A stretch of DNA of 64,000 bases from Kalaharituber pfeilii (Eukaryota > Ascomycota > Pezizomycetes > Pezizales > Pezizaceae), in NCBI GenBank assembly GCA_015179045.1, contig WHUZ01000041.1, forward strand, positions 434,001 to 498,000. Direction: 5' to 3'. The notes below the pieces were generated by a model. That model was given only the letters and a program-made list of their open reading frames with translations, did no database searches and was not told the DNA's origin. The position numbers and the translations under genes are program-made. Below, piece after piece: positions 21,320 to 34,328 of this stretch. How positions within the stretch are numbered: the first letter of the stretch is position 1; each line of letters starts with the position of its first letter.

Positions 21320-22037
21320 CGAAGGCAGACCGACACCGGGAGCGGCGGCACATCTGGTCAGGAAGGTTTGGGAAGCTAGAACGGCTCGAGGGGGACTGGA
21401 CGCCGTGGTAATGTGGGTTAAAGCCTATATTGGCATAAATGGTAATGAAAAAGCTGACCGAGCAGCAAAGATAGGTGCCCTACTCCAGTACCAGACAGAA
21501 ATGATCATGGAAGGCGGATTACGCATGGAGGTCAGGGCCGAACGAGCGGAAGAACTAGGGTAGGCTAAGCTACAGACCACTCCAGCGCCTGGGGAAATTG
21601 ACGGGCACTCTGGGCAGAAAGGGCCTCAACCCTTGGAGATTCAAGATAAAAAAAGCGGAGAGCCCGGAGTGCCGATGGTGCGGCGAGGAAGAAGAAACAA
21701 CAACGCACATATGGGAGAGGTGCAGGGTGTGGAGACGGAAATGGCTAGGAGGAGAGGCGGAGGCGAGAACACCAAGACAGAAAGAAGGCGAGGGGGGGGC
21801 CCATTCGTAGACCTCCTGACATGGGCAGGGACAGGATAGACATATCATTGGGGAGGACTTAGTTAGCACAATTCTCTTCCTATTTTTCATCTCCGCACAT
21901 ACTCTGTTATCGGGCGGGACGCAGCTAGCATAACTTCTATTTTTCCACTTTTCTCTTTTATTCTCGTTATTATTTCTTATGTACCTAATCTCGCCATAGC
22001 CCACAGGGGCGGCATGCAAGTAAAGAAAAAAAAAAGA
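21320..22037 (+). mobile_element. Family A LINE C-terminal copy (RNase H end plus knuckle)
   Basis: Frames read VVMWVKAYIGINGNEKADRAAK (end of RNase H), a linker, then KIKKAESPECRWCGEEEETT with a CxxC-HxxxxC knuckle near 21650-21730. The 3' UTR, family A tail and A-run follow at 21985-22035. Order and sequence match the copy at 62462-63095. At least one stop and one frame change make it a relic. The 5' end is approximate and no TSD was found. Confidence 0.8.
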
Positions 22038-22460
22038 GAACAATCATTGATAAAATTATATACTAAGATATGAAAACTTATACTACTATAATTTCTTAAA
22101 AACAATAGTTCTAAAGAACTAAAGATATAAAATATTAAATTATATAAGATTTAGTATTAGAGTATTATTGTATATAGAGTATAATATAAAAGATAGATTA
22201 TATTTAGATACTGAATAAGTATAACTTTTTTTTACTAATCCTAACTATATAATCTATAAGTACTAATTTTAGATATAAAGCTATAATATAAGAAAAATCT
22301 ATAAGTAATATACTAGTTCAAGCTATTATTATATTAATTACTAATTTAGCTTTAGATATAAATTATGAAATTATACTTAGTTTAATATAATAAATTAAGA
22401 TATAACAAAGCTCTAAATCTAAATATATATTACTTGCATTTGTTAATATATACTAAATAT
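22038..22460. other. Strongly AT-rich block
   Basis: Almost entirely A/T with very frequent TA steps. No coding frame. It could be a RIP-degraded repeat or AT-rich spacer; I cannot tell which. Confidence 0.6.
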
Positions 22461-23150
22461 TGGTAAGAATTGACTCTTCTTGCTATTACTAAAACAGAAT
22501 ATTACATTGGAATTTCATTGGTACCAGGACTTACCTATGGCTTTCTAGTTCTTTTATTCGCTTTTTAATTACTAGCTACGGCAAAGGTACGCCACTAGCC
22601 AATAGACCAATGACTGAATCGGTTGGTAACCATTCCCGATTGACGGTCGACAACCCCTATTGTTAGAATATATGTTGGTGACGGTTGGTATGGCACAGAA
22701 ATTCAACAAAAGACTGGAAAAAATGCATATTACCCTTCCGCTCGAGTTCGGATTTACAAAGGTTCACTCTCCATCATTTCGTCAGAATTTTGGCGATGGT
22801 CGCCATTCGTGCGCAATGGAAGTGCCCACGGGCATGCGCCATATGTGTTGGTTGTGTTGGTTGCCACAGTTGTACCGTTGTGGGTGTTCTACGGCAGTAA
22901 TACAGGATTGAAATACCGCCAGCCATATGATACAGCACAAATCCCGAAATTCGACCAACAGTAAAGAGACATAAAAACCCATGAGCAATCTCACCCTACT
23001 ATTAGATTCCTCTGTAGCCACAAGTTACTTGTTTTTTGAGAGCAACAGCACTTCCCGCTTTGGAATTCGCCTCCAACTGAACTAGGCTTTTTCCACCGAC
23101 TATATTCATATTCCTGATGCCCCACGTACCCGCAGCCCATGCATTCGCCG
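22461..23150. other. Intergenic, nothing recognised
   Basis: Short frames only (for example 22660-22911). No motif. Confidence 0.35.
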
Positions 23151-23159
23151 ATTGCTTCT

Positions 23160-23900
23160 GTTTTAAGAGGGCCACCTCGTCACTTGGAATTGACGTCCCA
23201 GCTCAACCAGGATTTTTCTGCCGACCATGTTATAGACCCGGTCCGTCTAAAGCCCCATGTACCCGGAAATTGAATTCTGTTTTCCCACAATTCATTACAA
23301 AAAGATGCCATCGATATAAAATCCCCAAGGATCTAAAATGAGTGACAATCAAAAAAAGCCAGGAAAACAAAAGATACAACGGCAAAAGTACATGAGAGTA
23401 GTCAACTTATTCAGGAGAAATTTACACTATTCGGGAAAAAGAGAGTTATGCGAGGAGCTATTGAAGGGCTCATCGGAGAGGCAATCGGAGGGCTGCTGGG
23501 GAGTGTGTGTGATTGAGAGTTGGTGGTGCGGAGGTGCGGAGGTGCGGAGGTGCGGAGGTGCGGAGGTGCGGAGGTGCGGAGGTCGAGGGGTGTTTCAGCT
23601 GCTGGAGGTGTAGGACGAGGAGAAGCTTCTCTCAGGGTCGGAGAGGTGGCCGTGGATTGGCTGGAGGGGGCACTAGTTGCTATTGTAGCTGTTACGGGAA
23701 CGGCGCAAGATGCTGTTGACGCTGCTGGAGTGGGGAAGCGATTGAGACGCTAGGGGTGAGGGAGTGCGACCGAGAGTTAGGGGGCTGCAGGATTGTTTCG
23801 GTTGCTGGAAGGGGATGGGACAAAAGGCGGGTTTGTCAAATTTCCGATCTGATCTATACTTGCCGAAGTGGTATGTTTATTGACTCTAATGATGGCCAAA
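23160..23900. repeat. Unclassified dispersed repeat, copy 2
   Basis: Diverged copy of 19400-20160, same orientation. Its G-rich middle has expanded into the 9-bp tandem repeat at 23520-23583. Confidence 0.45.
23520..23583. repeat. 9-bp minisatellite (GGTGCGGAG)n
   Basis: Roughly seven near-perfect units of GGTGCGGAG. Confidence 0.9.
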
Positions 23901-24185
23901 ATAATTACGGTACAGATCCGCAGCTTCCCTCCAAATAAAAAAAAAAAAAAACCTTATAACGTAAGATATAAAGAAAAGAGAGCAGGCTCGGGAAAATGAA
24001 AACGCAAACCGAAAATATAATTTCTGCCAAGTTATTGTTGTCATCATAAATACATGCATGCATAACAGATCGTGCTCATATATCCTATATCCAAAATCCT
24101 CCAAGCATTTCTTGTAGTCTCCTCATAAGATCTTCCGCATCTCTTAGTTGAATACCTCGAGCCTTGTATTACTCTTACCACCATC

Positions 24186-27100
24186 CTAATCCAATTCCAT
24201 CTCACATGCCTCCTCCAGCTCCCATTCGCGGCTCTCCAGTTCTTTCCCATGCACCAGCAGTCCCACATGTGTTGCCCCAAACTTCATCCCCTTCCTCCTT
24301 ACTCCCACCAGCGCCCGCACAAATGTCAATGGGTTTTTCTTGAATGCCACTTCGGAGTTGAGAACCCCAATGCCTGTGGTGCTGTCCTTTCTGTATCTCG
24401 GCAGAAATCCGTCAGGCTTTACTCCCACCGGGAGCCATTCCCCTTCTTCTCTCAGGAATATCCCCAAAAATCCACATGTCCTTTCATACGCCATATGGGA
24501 CTTGAAAAACAACTGCCCCGCATACAAGTTCACTTGATCCATTAAACAGTCCCGACTTGGGAAGCTATCCGCCCAGTTGCCCGGAAGCGGTGGAATCGAT
24601 GCGTATGTAAGATCTTCGAATGTTGGTGATTGGAGCTGTGCTTTAGGTGTATACATGTGAAGATTGACGAATTTTGATCGCTGGATGTGCGGTAGGAGTT
24701 CGTTGACCTCAAATGGGCTGAGAAGACATAGGACTGGTGAGGTATCAGGGATACGTATGCTGGAGGCAATCCAAGTTACGGGACGGAGATAGTTGTCAGT
24801 GGCGTCGGTTTGACCTGGGCGCAGTATAATTGTCCTCGCGAAGTCGGCGGTGGTGATAATGTTGGCTGCCCATGGCCCTTGCTCAATAGACTTATGGAAC
24901 GAAGTTTGTGAAAGTGTATCCATGAGCGATTTGAATGGTGATTTGGAGGCGACGCGGGATAGAGGAACGATGCCAGTCTCAATGAATTTCAGAACGCCCG
25001 GATAGAGTTCGTGGGTATGAGGTGTGGCACGTGAGGGCCGTTGCACTTCAGGTTGGCGTTCGACTTCATTCGCTACCTCTCTCTCTTGCTCCTCCTGCAC
25101 AGTGACTTCTTGAAGTGATGTGACCTGGTATTCTTCACAGCGGGATCTGATGATTTCAAGTTGTTCATAGCGGAGTTTCAAATCTGGGTCTTGTAGTTTC
25201 CTGGTGATGATATGGCTGACTGAGTTTTGCTGTTTGTTAGCTGCACCATACATATAATCCAAGTCTTTGGACTCGCATTCCCTCCATGCTGAGACCAACT
25301 TGTCCTTGCTGAGCTCACCCGCTCTGTGTTTGGCCCACGCATATTCTCGAGTCTGGTGCCCAATACCTTGGTACGCCCAGAGTGCAACGCTTCGTTGGGT
25401 CTGTAAGCAGGTTTCGTGTATTACCCAAGAGATGATGTCAACGGTTTCGATAACGGCGCTCTTGTTGATCTTACCAGAGTGTTCTAGGAGCTTGTTGTGG
25501 ACTTCGGGAGGGGCAAAAAAGTGTACTGATTGCCCATGACCTAGTTTCCTCATTCTCATGCAGGCTGGAAGGGGCATCATCAGTATTATTATGTGCACAA
25601 TACAAATGCTCTCGCGTGAAATAAACTTACCTTGCACCAGTCGATCTTTCGTTAATTTCGGACCCAGTGTCACTGCCGCTATACTGTCCGTCGGGAGCTT
25701 CAAGTCCGTTCCTCTCGTATGTGCCTCGTCCAAGTACACCAGGCAAGTTTCCATATTCTTTGCATACGGTGAAATCATATATGGCTGTAAACTACCATCC
25801 TTGCCCATTACTGTCAATTCATCATCATCGTCGAAAAATACTACCGCAGACCAAGGTCGGTTTCCCTCGCTTGCCAACTTTAGCCAACATTCCGCAACCT
25901 CGTGATTTTTCATCTCTAGCACCTGTGCACCCACGTCAAGAAGGACCTGGATTGGCTTTGTCTCGCCCAACAATTTCTGTAATAAGCCTTTCACCGGAAG
26001 CCTTTCGTTACCCTCCTGAGCACATGTGTAAAAATTATTTTCTGGCTGAAGAAGGTAGCGGAGCACTTTTGCATTCGTGTGGATTTGTTCGGGCAGATCC
26101 AATTGATGGATTGAGACAGGCAAAAGATATCGGTTATCATTCGTCCCACTAAATCCTGTAGTGGGATGCTGCTTTTCCTCCGCGAGGTCCCATCCAGAGG
26201 TGGTGAGCTTCTCTGGAAACTCCTTGCACGCCTTCGGAAATACTGTGTTCGCAAGATAAAAGTCGATTACGCTCTTGTTAAATTTAAGAAGTGGGTATAT
26301 TGTGCACGTCCATTGCTCGTAATCCTCTAAATTGATTCCTTGCAGGTGCTGTAAAGGCTGTGGAAGTCGTCCTTCACACCCATTGATCCATGTTAGGTAT
26401 TCTGCCACTGGGTTGTCAAGCTTCTTGAGTTGCTCGAAGCAAATACGGAGCTGGCCATCTTCGAGCCCTTGGTAGTAATAAGACAGGCATGTGAGAGCAA
26501 TTGTGACATCAGGATGGCCGAACTCAGCGCGTGGGGCTGGGCTGTCCTTCGCCCGGTAGGGGACAGCAAGCTGAGATCTGTGCGCAGCAAGACCGTAATC
26601 AACACGCCACCGCTTCTCCCGAAGAACAAAAGCGAGGATACCATGCGCGATCATCCCTCTGAGCAGCAGGAAGTACGGTGACATGTCCCCCAACTCTTGC
26701 AACTTCGCGGGCTCCTGAACGTCCTTCTTTGTGATGAAATCTAATAGCCAGTCACTCATGCTATCAGTAAACCACCCCGTTGATACTGCTCGCAAGGCTC
26801 CCTTCCGAACCACATCCTCCGCAATTCTTAATACTAACTCAGTTTCCGGCTCCCTCTTCAGTAATCTTGTAAAGGGGAAACTTCCTGGGGCCTTCTCACG
26901 CTCAATTAGTTCCACTCCATCAGGGTATCGATCTTTAAGCTTCCTCATGTGTTTGCTAACCAGGTTGAATAAATCTTGGATCATGACCCAGCGGTCAGGG
27001 CTTAGTTGTGGAGCTCTCTGTTGACCAATCGTGTATATCAGCTGGTATCGAACATCCAAAACTTCGTCGCTTTCGTCCAAGATATCGCGTGAGTGCATCT

Positions 27101-30100
27101 CGAGCCAATACTGAGATTTTAAAAGTACATCTGCAATTTGTTCACGGGCGAGGAGCTTCTCAATGCCCATCAGCTTGAAGGATAAGAGATGCTCGGGCTG
27201 TGACAACAAAATCCCCCCGTAATCTAGACATTCCTGGTATATGTCTTGAATGAGTTTGACTGTGGACACTGTAAGCTCAATTTGCCTATGGAATGGGAGA
27301 TAATATATCCTTCGATTTAACAGTCCACCTAGTTTCTGCACTAGCAAATGGAACATCTGGCTTGACAACGGCTTTAGCACTACCACTCTCACTAACTTCC
27401 TTTTATCTGCCAGCGTAGCAGCGACAATTGGGACAATCACTGCTGACTTCCCTTCTCCCATATTCAGTTGCATTAGGGAATTGGTTCCATGAGGGGGGAA
27501 CAACATTTTCAACGCAATTTGAGCTTGCACAGGCCTGATCAGTATATTGTTTTCTATCTCAAAAAGCAGCCATTCAGGATATTCTAATGGACTCCAACCG
27601 TTGCGACCTTTGTTAGCCCACTCCTTGTTGAACTCCATCGAATCCTGACGTTGTGCATGCTGATAAAGGCGGATAGCTTGTTGATATAACGAAATCGATT
27701 CTCCAAAGGACACCAACACCTGACCCCACTTCTGTGCCCATTCGGTGTGCTGGCGACGATTTTTCCTTGTCAATTGACTTAGCAATTTCTTCACAGTGAT
27801 CCTTGGTCGCAGCCCAGTCGTAGAAAGCAACCCTTCTATGGTTCCCTCTTGTGGACTTAACGCAATAACAAGCTCCTTCATAATACTTATAACATTCTCT
27901 TCGCAAAGTTTCACATAAAGTTCTATTTTCTCTAGAGAAGGAAGAATAGCCATTGAATTCCGCTCCGAGGATGACTCCTGTTCTCGAAGCGCTTCCCAGC
28001 TCTGCATCAGATCCCGGGCATAGTGTTTCTTGAACCCAATAGCTTCATCTGAGAATCGTGTGATTAATCGGTGGAGGGAGTCTTGTGTAGTCAGTTGCTT
28101 TGCGTCGAAGTCTCTTCTATAATCCTGGAAGGGTATTATTGAGGGCTCGGTTGTGTCAAGAAGGTGCTGCAGACTTTTCACTGTTTCGACCTCTGGTGCG
28201 GGAATATAGCATGCTTTGAAACTGTACCTACTCACAGTTTTCAATTGATCATCCCTCGTTCTGTCAAGTTGCGCTTGCACCCTGTCGATGTGCTGCATAT
28301 AGAAACGGTTGTAGTACCAATGTGCGAATTTCTCCTTGAGGGAAGGCAATGCTGAGTTGGAACGCAACAAATTCCAGTGGTCATGACTGGGTAAGGATAA
28401 AGCATTATTCACCCACTGCGTTTGATAGTAAGAAACGGCATTGTCGATCTGATCACTGAGTCGGCTTTTATATTCTTTGTTGCAGCGGTTCCAGAAGTCG
28501 CTGGATATTTCCCAGGGATTGCGAGATAGGGAGCTCGCGTATTCTTCGCTTGATTCAAACTCAACTATATACCGGGAGACTAATTCTCGGATACCATTGG
28601 CCGTGGGCTCGGATCCGTGGGCAAGCTCGTAGCACATTTTTGTGCTTGGTATATCAGGGGGATGGATTCCTGAGAACATTGGATTTGTAGCAAAGGCAAG
28701 GATAGTTTCAATCAAGTCCAGTGGAATATCATCCTCCCCACGATACGAGAATGTTGCAAGGACAAAAAGGATCTTATACTGGCCATGTGTCTTGGTGCTT
28801 TTTCGGCAGAACTCGTACAATGAGTACCAATCATCTTCAATGTCACTGCTGTGCCAATAGTGTCCGTACCCGATGTCCTGTTTAGTTTCTGTAACGACTG
28901 TACCCCATTTGCAGAGATGGAATGCTAGATTCTTTGCGGTTTTCAGATTTACCGCCCAATCGTTTACAAGCCCCGAGATTGTGCAGACCCTTGATTCCAT
29001 TGCTGTGTCGGTGTTTTCTCGCGCAATGTATTCATCGTCATAGGTTCGGCAGGAATGATTTCCCCCATATTCACTCGGTTGATACACACCTCCACGTATA
29101 GCCGCTCGGTTTTGGAGGTGCTCAGAATTTTGTTCGCTATCGGTAACATCTATCGTTGTATGCTGAAACATCTTCATACGTTCCCAATGCTGGAGGATTG
29201 ACTTCACTACAGAATGAAATTCCCAGCGCTGGCAGTAGGACGGTAGGTTTGCTTGCCAGTCGACTTGCTGCATAGTCTTGAGGTGCGATGGATAGAATGT
29301 CCGCTTGGGCGACAATTTTGAAATGCAAGACAGAAGCTCGAATTCGCTTGGGCCGAACGTTGAATCTGTATCTAATTTCTGAAAAGACCAGGAACTAGCG
29401 GAACGAAGATCATCCAAGGCTTGTTCCGTCCCGGTTAAGCGTGTAAGTGGGTCTGGTAAACAGTATGCTGTGAGCGCATGAAGATAGATCTTAAAGAGAT
29501 GACTTCTCATGCTACGATTGGCAACAAGACATCCTAGCAGGGGATCAATGGTATACAGATGGTAATTGACAGTATCAAGACTTTCTGTTGCTATCTGCAC
29601 CGAGGTATGATGTCCCTCACTTGAGTAGTGGACCTTCCCATGTGGTATCATTACAGTCCTCACAGGATGATTCAATGTGGACCCCGCTTCTCGTAAAACA
29701 AGGTAGGTCCTGAGCCCATATAAGGTACCAAGATCCTGACCTACGGTTGGCCTGACATCTACCACCATGCCAGGGAAGTTGCGGCACTTGATCTGGGTTC
29801 CTCCTATATGAGCCCCGTCGAATTCGAACTCGAGGTGGTATCGTACCAACCTCACATTGACGGTGTGGTCAGAAAGCGTAAGTTCGATATGTGATGGTGA
29901 CTCAAGGGGTTCAAAGACCTTTTCGATGGCTTGAGCTGTGCCGCTACGGTAGTCTATCAACCTGAGTGTGTTGGCATGCAAGTTTCGTCTCCCTTCTGCT
30001 CGCCAGTCTCGATGCGCCTTGGAGATGGAAACTATCCAGTTACTGCATGAGGGAAGCCAGAGAGAATTATCGTCTTTCAGAGGGCGGAACTCCAGCGTCC

Positions 30101-33100
30101 GGTCGTTCAAGTCGAGGAAGTGGACGAAGGGGTTGAGCATTGTGTGTGGAAAGTCACCGCTCATTTTGGTGTGTGGGATTATCTCATGGACTGTGGATTC
30201 TTTCTTGGTTCGAATAATTAAATCGTTTGTTCGCATGGTGAAGTATACCTAAGCCATTTGCCTGTCAGTTAGAGCTTTGGATGCGTTTGAGTTTTTGAGG
30301 GTGGCATACCTGAAGGCCGTTGTTCGCTGGTGATAGTGGATGAACCAACTGAAAACTCATCCCCGGCATATCGGCCTTGACAACAGCAAAGATTCGCTAT
30401 TAAAACTATCAGCATACGAATTCGGTAGATTCTGCGGTGAGAATTTTTTTTTTTTTTTTTTTTTTTTTTTTGTGGGGGGGGGGCGCCTCTCGCACTCCTG
30501 TATAAGTTAGAACTTACATTCTTAAATAACCTATAGTAATCTGGATGACTCGTGTACTCCTTTGGAAGTCCTCCACATGGTAACCCATCCAGCAGGAGTG
30601 TCCCTTCCAGCAAATTATAATGTATTTCCATCGGCACCTTGTCTATTTCCCTGCTCGTTACCGTGGCTATCCATCTCTCATTCGGCGCTGCTAACAGCAC
30701 CCATGGGCGTCTAGAAGCATAGTATGGCAAAAGTCTCGCAATCGCCGCATCAATCCATCCTTTGTTCTTGGTAACAAGCTCACGCAAAAGCGGCTCCACC
30801 ATATGTGCCATCCTTGCATCTCTCTCAAGTAGGAGTCTATATGGATGCTCCCTGATGTTGGGAGGAGTATTGTTGTAGATACACGCCGCGCACTCTATGA
30901 AATCAGCAACGTCATCTTTGGCATTCATCATGGAGTCCATGTCGGCAAGGTCTACGTTGAATGTGAGTCGGCAGGTAGCTGCAATGACAAGTGCATGACT
31001 CCGCCATTTTTGTAGGCTGGTGTCACTGTCCGCGGAAGCCATGCGTGTAAGCATATTGTGCATCCAGTCCATGCAAACAGTTCTGCACATTTTTAGGAAT
31101 TCGGCGGCGCGAACTTTGATTTCTGGAGCAAGGGCAAGAGAGAGCACACGGGCCCCAAGTGCAATGAGGATCTGCATGGATATCTGTTCTAGCCAGTTTT
31201 GCTTGATTGTGGAGAGCGAGTGTCTGAGCGCGTCGAGCATGAGATTGCAGAAATCCTTGCCCTGTAGATGGCCATGGCTTTCGCGTGTGAAGGTTAATGG
31301 TGTTCCTGGAGGGCCTGCCTGCCATATGGTTTGCATCAATAGTAGGTTCGTCTCTGCCCGATTGAGATAGAGGTTGGCAGATCGAATGTTGCGGAGAATA
31401 TTTAGCCATTGGAGCCTGAAACCTGCTCGCAACGTAGTAAAAGCATCATATTCATGCAGTGACCACTCCTTAGGGCAATCATTCTGATTGGCAATAGAGA
31501 AGTTGGACGTATGGTCAGTTGAATCAAGGGCATATTGTAGCGCTGCACTAGCTTTAGGAAGCTGGAAAGTGCATAGCTTCCGAACATCGTGTATCCGCTG
31601 TACTTTCGACTCGGTCAAAACTTCCGTAATCCATAGGCTTGCACCCACAGGCCCCTTTGCCAGCCGGTATTGTAGCCCGTTCGGGACCAAATACTCAGAT
31701 GAGCTCAAAATCATCGAGATCTTCCTTTTCCCGTAGTGCGCTCGCTCGAATGATTTTGTCGCAGATGCCCATGAAATTTCGTGAGACTGAGATTTGAAGT
31801 ATTGCGACAGGCCTTTATATGCTTGCAGTAAGTGATACGACTCATGCACCTTTTTTTTTAAGAACGGATTGAGAATGTTGACAAGCATTTCATATGTTGC
31901 GTCTCTCCATACCCCAAAGGCGACCGGGAGCTTCAGCTCCACCACCACAGCTTTGGCCTGCAAATCGTTGCTTGGAAGCGGCCACTCGTGGACACTTATT
32001 CTTACTTTCTTGGCTTGAGCCTGCAACTTGCACTTTTCGCATTGAAACATGGCCTTACCACCATACGAACGCCTGCAGTCGCAATAAGGTATGTCTCGAG
32101 CATGTCTCGTTAGGTTGTCATATTTCTCTTTTAACCTGACGAACTCGGCTTCTTTCTCTTCACGGGCGTTGGATGCTTTTGCTGTAATTTGAGCAAGGAG
32201 GAGTTGGTGTTCTGGAGATTGGTCGAAGTAGCGTACTGCGAAGCTGGAGGTGGTGATTTGTGCACCGTCTTCGAATACCGTGTTATGACCGGTGAGGCTG
32301 GACTGTCGGCCAATAATGTAAGACTCGACCTTATTGAGTCGAATGACCTGGGATGCAGTGGGTACCAAAAGCAATGATAATATATCTTGCGGCATTTCAC
32401 AGCTGTACTGTTTGAGCAACGGGCATATGGCTGTCGCAATCTGGTCAATTGCCACCCAAATTTCCATGGCTGTTAGAAACATCAAAGATGTATCCAGGGG
32501 ATTCCCCTCGTAGTCCTCCTTTGCGACCTGAATGTATGCACCGAGAAACTCAAAGAGCTCCCTACAAGCACTTTCGTTGGTAATATTTCCAGCCACGAAG
32601 TCATCCAGAGAGTGTTCAATCCAAGCCTCGATATCTTTAAGAGCAGTTCTGAGGTCTGCTCCTGACGTACTGAGCATGGACTTGTTTGGGAGTTTGGATG
32701 CTGACTGATGCTGATGACAGAGCCTCCTGGGGTGATTGGGATCGAATGTAGGTGGTACGGTAGATGCGGGAGGGTTGTTGTATTCATGCCAGACGTTTTT
32801 GATATATGCTCGGCTGTTCAACATCGTCAAATTGGCATCTTGTTCGATATCCAGTTCGGAAACTGGAGGCCATTCGACCTCTCTCACTGAACTGAGCTGG
32901 ACGTTCCTAAAGCGATTTGCTAGAAGTAACCCCGCAGCATGTACTGTCTCTCTCACAAACTTGAGCAGCGAGGCCGGAATATTCTCTCCGAGCTTTGCCG
33001 CCCTACGACTCAACTTGCGACACATATGATTCAGCCTCTCACCCGGCAAGCCTCTAGTCAATGTCGCTGCGTTCAAGACCTTGGTCATGATAAACAACAT

Positions 33101-34328
33101 CACGATCTTATACTCCCAATTGTACATGCCGGCCTTCACTCCAGAATTTCGGTCGAGCAAAGTACTCTGGAACGCCACTCGGATAACCAACCACAACGGG
33201 GACCTTCTCCAAGGAAGAAGTGCATCATGCCACAAGACTTCGTCTGCAATCCTTTTGCATATCCTTTCTCGGTCTAAGACTGGCCTGCCCAAACCGCGCA
33301 ATAAACCTGTGAGAAACTCAGTGATATAAATCGGCATAACAGTGTCCCTGATCTCAGTAATCTTAGTTCCAGCCTTTGCTACTCTTGGGCATGGCCGGTC
33401 TGTAGGGAGTTCTTCGCTCATGGCTTCCAGAAGTGTGGTGAGCTCATTCCGGAGTGCCACGTTTTGGAAGGTGGTTAAAGGGATGGCGATAATGGGGCCT
33501 GGGTATGAACAGCGTAAGCGACCCTGGCATCCGACGACAGCTTGACTTTTTGGAGAGACTTCGAATGATTCGAATATGACTTCTTGGCCAGTGTGGCGGA
33601 TGATTAGGCCTGCGTTCTGCGCCTGGATGTACAAGGGCACAATATCTATTCCCACAATTACAGATGAGTGACTTGACCAGTATTTGTGGGTGTGGATCAA
33701 GGTATTAGAAGTCAAACTCACCGCTCTTCGTCATCTCCTTGAACACTGCCCTCAACATCTCCTTCTCTAGCGACATTGTATGATGTAATTTGGCCATTCT
33801 CTTCATCATGTTCACAACCTGAGATACTCTAGTACTCGAGAAATGTGATGGCAGAGTTGAGGAGAAATCTTCAACTGCGTTTTTGACGAAGAGCATGAGG
33901 GCGATTTCTTTTTGAGGTGAGTTAATAGTACCATCTTGCGGCAATTTCTCAGGGAGAAATATGTGGTCAATTAAATGGTCCAGGACGCCGTTGCCGAGTT
34001 CTGTATTTTAAATGGCGAAGATTATCAGCAATTATCAATTCAGAAGAGTTTTAGATCAATAGGCAGAGGATAACGATGGCATAGTGGGATAATGGAAGCT
34101 GGGGCTAGAAGGGATGGTCGAGAGTGTTTCGAGCCTGCACATGCCTTGTACTTCGCTCTCGGACATTGCGTAATCATGCGGAACCTGGTTTGCTCCACCT
34201 CTACCTGCCTCAATCTGTCTTTGTTGCAATGTTATCGCTTCTTCCTCCATCCCAGCGCTGCGGAAGAGTAAAGGATAACGTTCTGCTAAGTCACCAAGGT
34301 CTAGGCTTTGACTGCCGTGGGGAGCCAT
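24186..34328 (-). CDS. Giant DUF3638/DUF3645-type protein with SecA-like helicase motifs (about 3197 aa, six exons)
   Basis: Model: 34328-34205, 34000-33722, 33645-30518, 30375-30310, 30248-25631, 25564-24186. All junctions are GT-AG and the joined length is a whole number of codons. The start of exon 1 is least certain. The N-terminus (FLPEKLPQDGT; IQAQNAGLIIR; FESFEVSP) fits the DUF6606 region of the fungal family. Residue about 2130 has a Walker A-type motif (NMGEGKSAVIVP) and about 2257 a DExD-like box (LDESDEV). Near 2707, DEAHTRGTDLKLP resembles SecA motif V (GRGTDIKL). Across the last splice, ACMRMRKLGHGQ resembles motif VI. Known of the family: very large fungal proteins of unclear role. 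An ATP-driven translocase is my inference. Some relatives are labelled ubiquitin hydrolase; I see no catalytic Cys/His signature to support that. Intron 3 holds a long T-run. The last intron (66 bp) is in frame, so unspliced reading stays open. Confidence 0.85.
25565..25630 (-). other. In-frame 66-bp intron splitting helicase motif VI region
   Basis: Donor GTAAGT at 25630 and acceptor CCAG ending at 25565. Removal joins RLVQ to ACMRMRKLGHGQSV, restoring the conserved block. At 22 codons it does not break the frame if retained, so an automatic caller would keep it as coding. Confidence 0.85.
30376..30517 (-). other. Intron with a retroposition-like A-run
   Basis: 142-bp intron: donor GTAAGTTC after LFKN, acceptor TCAAG before ADMPGMSFQL. 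It contains an A-run of about 24 nt (sense strand) preceded by a C-run. It has no family A or B tail motif, so it may be a tail remnant or a homopolymer expansion. Confidence 0.75.

Noticed and set aside
23520..23583. CRISPR-like direct repeats
   Set aside because: The units are contiguous 9-mers without spacers; it is a minisatellite in a eukaryotic genome.
33672..33721. Shorter 50-bp version of the second intron of the giant gene
   Set aside because: That acceptor leads to an in-frame TAA; the acceptor at 33646 restores the conserved DIVPLYIQAQNAGLI.
24186..34328. Ubiquitin hydrolase function for the giant gene
   Set aside because: That label exists for some relatives, but I see no Cys/His catalytic pattern of a deubiquitinase; the visible motifs are those of an ATPase.
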